Shown here piece by piece: positions 4,458 to 5,502 of a DNA stretch of 5,502 nucleotides. Both the position numbers and the translations under genes were made by a program. Position 1 is the stretch's first letter; every line of letters begins with the position of its first letter. Below the pieces are notes generated by a model. That model was not told the origin of the DNA. It did no database searches and worked only from the letters and a program-made list of their open reading frames with translations. The stretch spans positions 1 to 5,502 of the forward strand of contig CABQHZ010000105.1 in assembly GCA_902464175.1 (NCBI GenBank), given 5' to 3'. Source of the DNA: an uncultured Collinsella sp. (GTDB taxonomy: Bacteria; Actinomycetota; Coriobacteriia; Coriobacteriales; Coriobacteriaceae).

Positions 4458-5502
4458 ATGGAATTTTACGCAAGCTGCCCCGAGGGCTTTGAGTCCGCAC
4501 TCGCCGATGAGCTTAAACGCCTCGGGCTTTCGCATGTCCGCTGCCTGAAGGGCCGCGCTACGTTTGAGGGCGAGCTCGAAGAAGGCTATCGAGCATGCCT
4601 GTGGTCGCGCCTAGCCAGTCGCGTGTTCGTGGTGCTCGGGCGCTTTGAGGCACTGGATGCCGATGAGCTGTACGACGGTGTTTACGACATCGCCTGGGAG
4701 AGCATCGTCCGCCCGGGTGCCACCATCGCCATCACCGCTCGCGGCGTGACCGAGCAGCTGCGCAACACGCGTTTCTCGGCCCTGCGCGCCAAGGACGCGC
4801 TGTGCGACCGTCTGGCCGAGGCCACGGGCCGTCGCGCCGACGTTGACGCCGCCGACCCCGACGTTCACCTGCTGCTTTCGCTTCGTCAGCGTCGCGCGAG
4901 CATCAGCCTGGACCTTTCGGGCGACCCGCTGTTCAAGCGCCTGCCGCCCGCCGCGACCCGCGCCGGCGAGGGCACCCATGTGCTGCGCCCCGACTACGCT
5001 GCGCTGGTTCTGGCACAGGTCGGCTGGACCGCGCTGTGTGAGCGCGAGCTGACGGCCGACGACTACGAAAACGAAGCCCTGCCCACGCTGGTCGACGCCT
5101 CGTGCGCCGGCGGCGGTCTGCTGCTGGAGGCCGTGAATATCCTGACCGACCGTGCACCGGGCGCCGCCCGCGAGCACTGGGGCTTTGAGGGCTGGCAGCT
5201 GCACGACGCCGCCCTGTGGAAGCAGGTGCTTGCCGAGGCGCGCGAGCGCGAAACCGCAGCCCGCGAGCGCCAGGCGCGCATCGTTGCCGCGGACATCGAT
5301 CCCGCCGCCCGCAAGACCGCCGAGCGCATGGTCAAGTACGCCGGCTACAAGCGCTTTGTCGATTTTTGCGCCGCCAAGTCCGCCACCGTGCTGGACCATG
5401 CGGGCGCCGTCGCCGGTGCCGCCGTGGTCGCGGACACCACCGAGACGCCGCTTTCGCTCATGCACGACGCCATGACGCTGGTCGGCGAGCTGCGCCGCGC
5501 GC
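4458..5502 (+). CDS. RlmL/RlmKL-like 23S rRNA methyltransferase, N-terminal part (runs off the window)
   Basis: The frame is open from ATG 4458 to the window edge: 348 codons plus one base. Similarity to E. coli RlmL (N-terminal half of RlmKL, m2G2445 methyltransferase of 23S rRNA) is clear by eye: LWSRLASRV at 48-56, a THUMP RNA-binding domain over about 45-155, SLDLSGDPLFKR at 150-161, and a segment starting TDRAPG and continuing to HWGFEGWQLHDAALW, followed by a helix and VAADIDPAA around D279-D281. Three methyltransferase motifs are abnormal. The expected APIKETLAA is HVLRPDYAA (174-182), the glycine loop DPMCGSGT is DASCAGGG (213-220), and the catalytic NPPY is replaced by DTTE at about 326-329. 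The RlmL half may therefore be inactive or divergent. A full RlmKL of about 700 residues would carry RlmK (m7G2069) downstream, which is not visible here. It is divergent from the HAD gene with a 75-bp gap. Confidence 0.85.
   Translation, partial: MEFYASCPEGFESALADELKRLGLSHVRCLKGRATFEGELEEGYRACLWSRLASRVFVVLGRFEALDADELYDGVYDIAWESIVRPGATIAITARGVTEQLRNTRFSALRAKDALCDRLAEATGRRADVDAADPDVHLLLSLRQRRASISLDLSGDPLFKRLPPAATRAGEGTHVLRPDYAALVLAQVGWTALCERELTADDYENEALPTLVDASCAGGGLLLEAVNILTDRAPGAAREHWGFEGWQLHDAALWKQVLAEARERETAARERQARIVAADIDPAARKTAERMVKYAGYKRFVDFCAAKSATVLDHAGAVAGAAVVADTTETPLSLMHDAMTLVGELRRA

Noticed and set aside
4611..5465. A 284-codon minus-strand frame opposite the RlmL-like gene
   Set aside because: The plus-strand frame aligns with RlmL over its full visible length and has a promoter and ribosome binding site. 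The minus frame is a G/A/R/Q-rich shadow.

Overview
The window looks like chromosome from a high-GC member of the Actinomycetota, most likely a Coriobacteriia gut bacterium (Collinsella, Olsenella or a relative). This rests on the strong G/C bias at third codon positions, the gene families present and their general sequence character. No 16S rRNA or other decisive taxonomic marker is present, so the genus is an inference. All four protein genes are housekeeping or metabolic types. No CRISPR array, transposase, prophage gene or tRNA was recognised.

Layout: (1) 128-2275 (+), a complete Tex-family RNA-binding transcription accessory protein. (2) 2276-2656, a 381-bp gap between convergent genes, and the oddest part of the window. 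It holds a pair of 43-bp imperfect inverted repeats (2290-2332 and 2453-2495) around a 15-bp perfect terminator-like stem, then a 19-bp direct repeat that copies the last codons of the next gene, then a second, 17-bp perfect hairpin. (3) 2657-3361 (-), a short transaldolase of the TalC/FSA superfamily. (4) 3362-3554, a 193-bp spacer with a small perfect palindrome. (5) 3555-4382 (-), a Cof-type HAD phosphatase. (6) 4383-4457, a 75-bp divergent promoter region with a consensus -10 box. (7) 4458 to the window end (+), the N-terminal 348 residues of an RlmL/RlmKL-like 23S rRNA methyltransferase that runs off the edge.

The genes do not form one pathway. The two minus-strand genes (HAD phosphatase, then transaldolase) share direction and both act on phosphorylated small molecules, so co-transcription is possible, but the 193-bp spacer argues for a separate promoter. 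Tex and the RlmL-like protein are RNA-related but lie far apart.

The two best leads are the composite repeat structure between tex and the transaldolase gene, and the RlmL-like protein. The latter keeps the fold-level similarity of RlmL but has lost its recognisable SAM-binding glycine motif and its catalytic N/D-P-P-Y motif.
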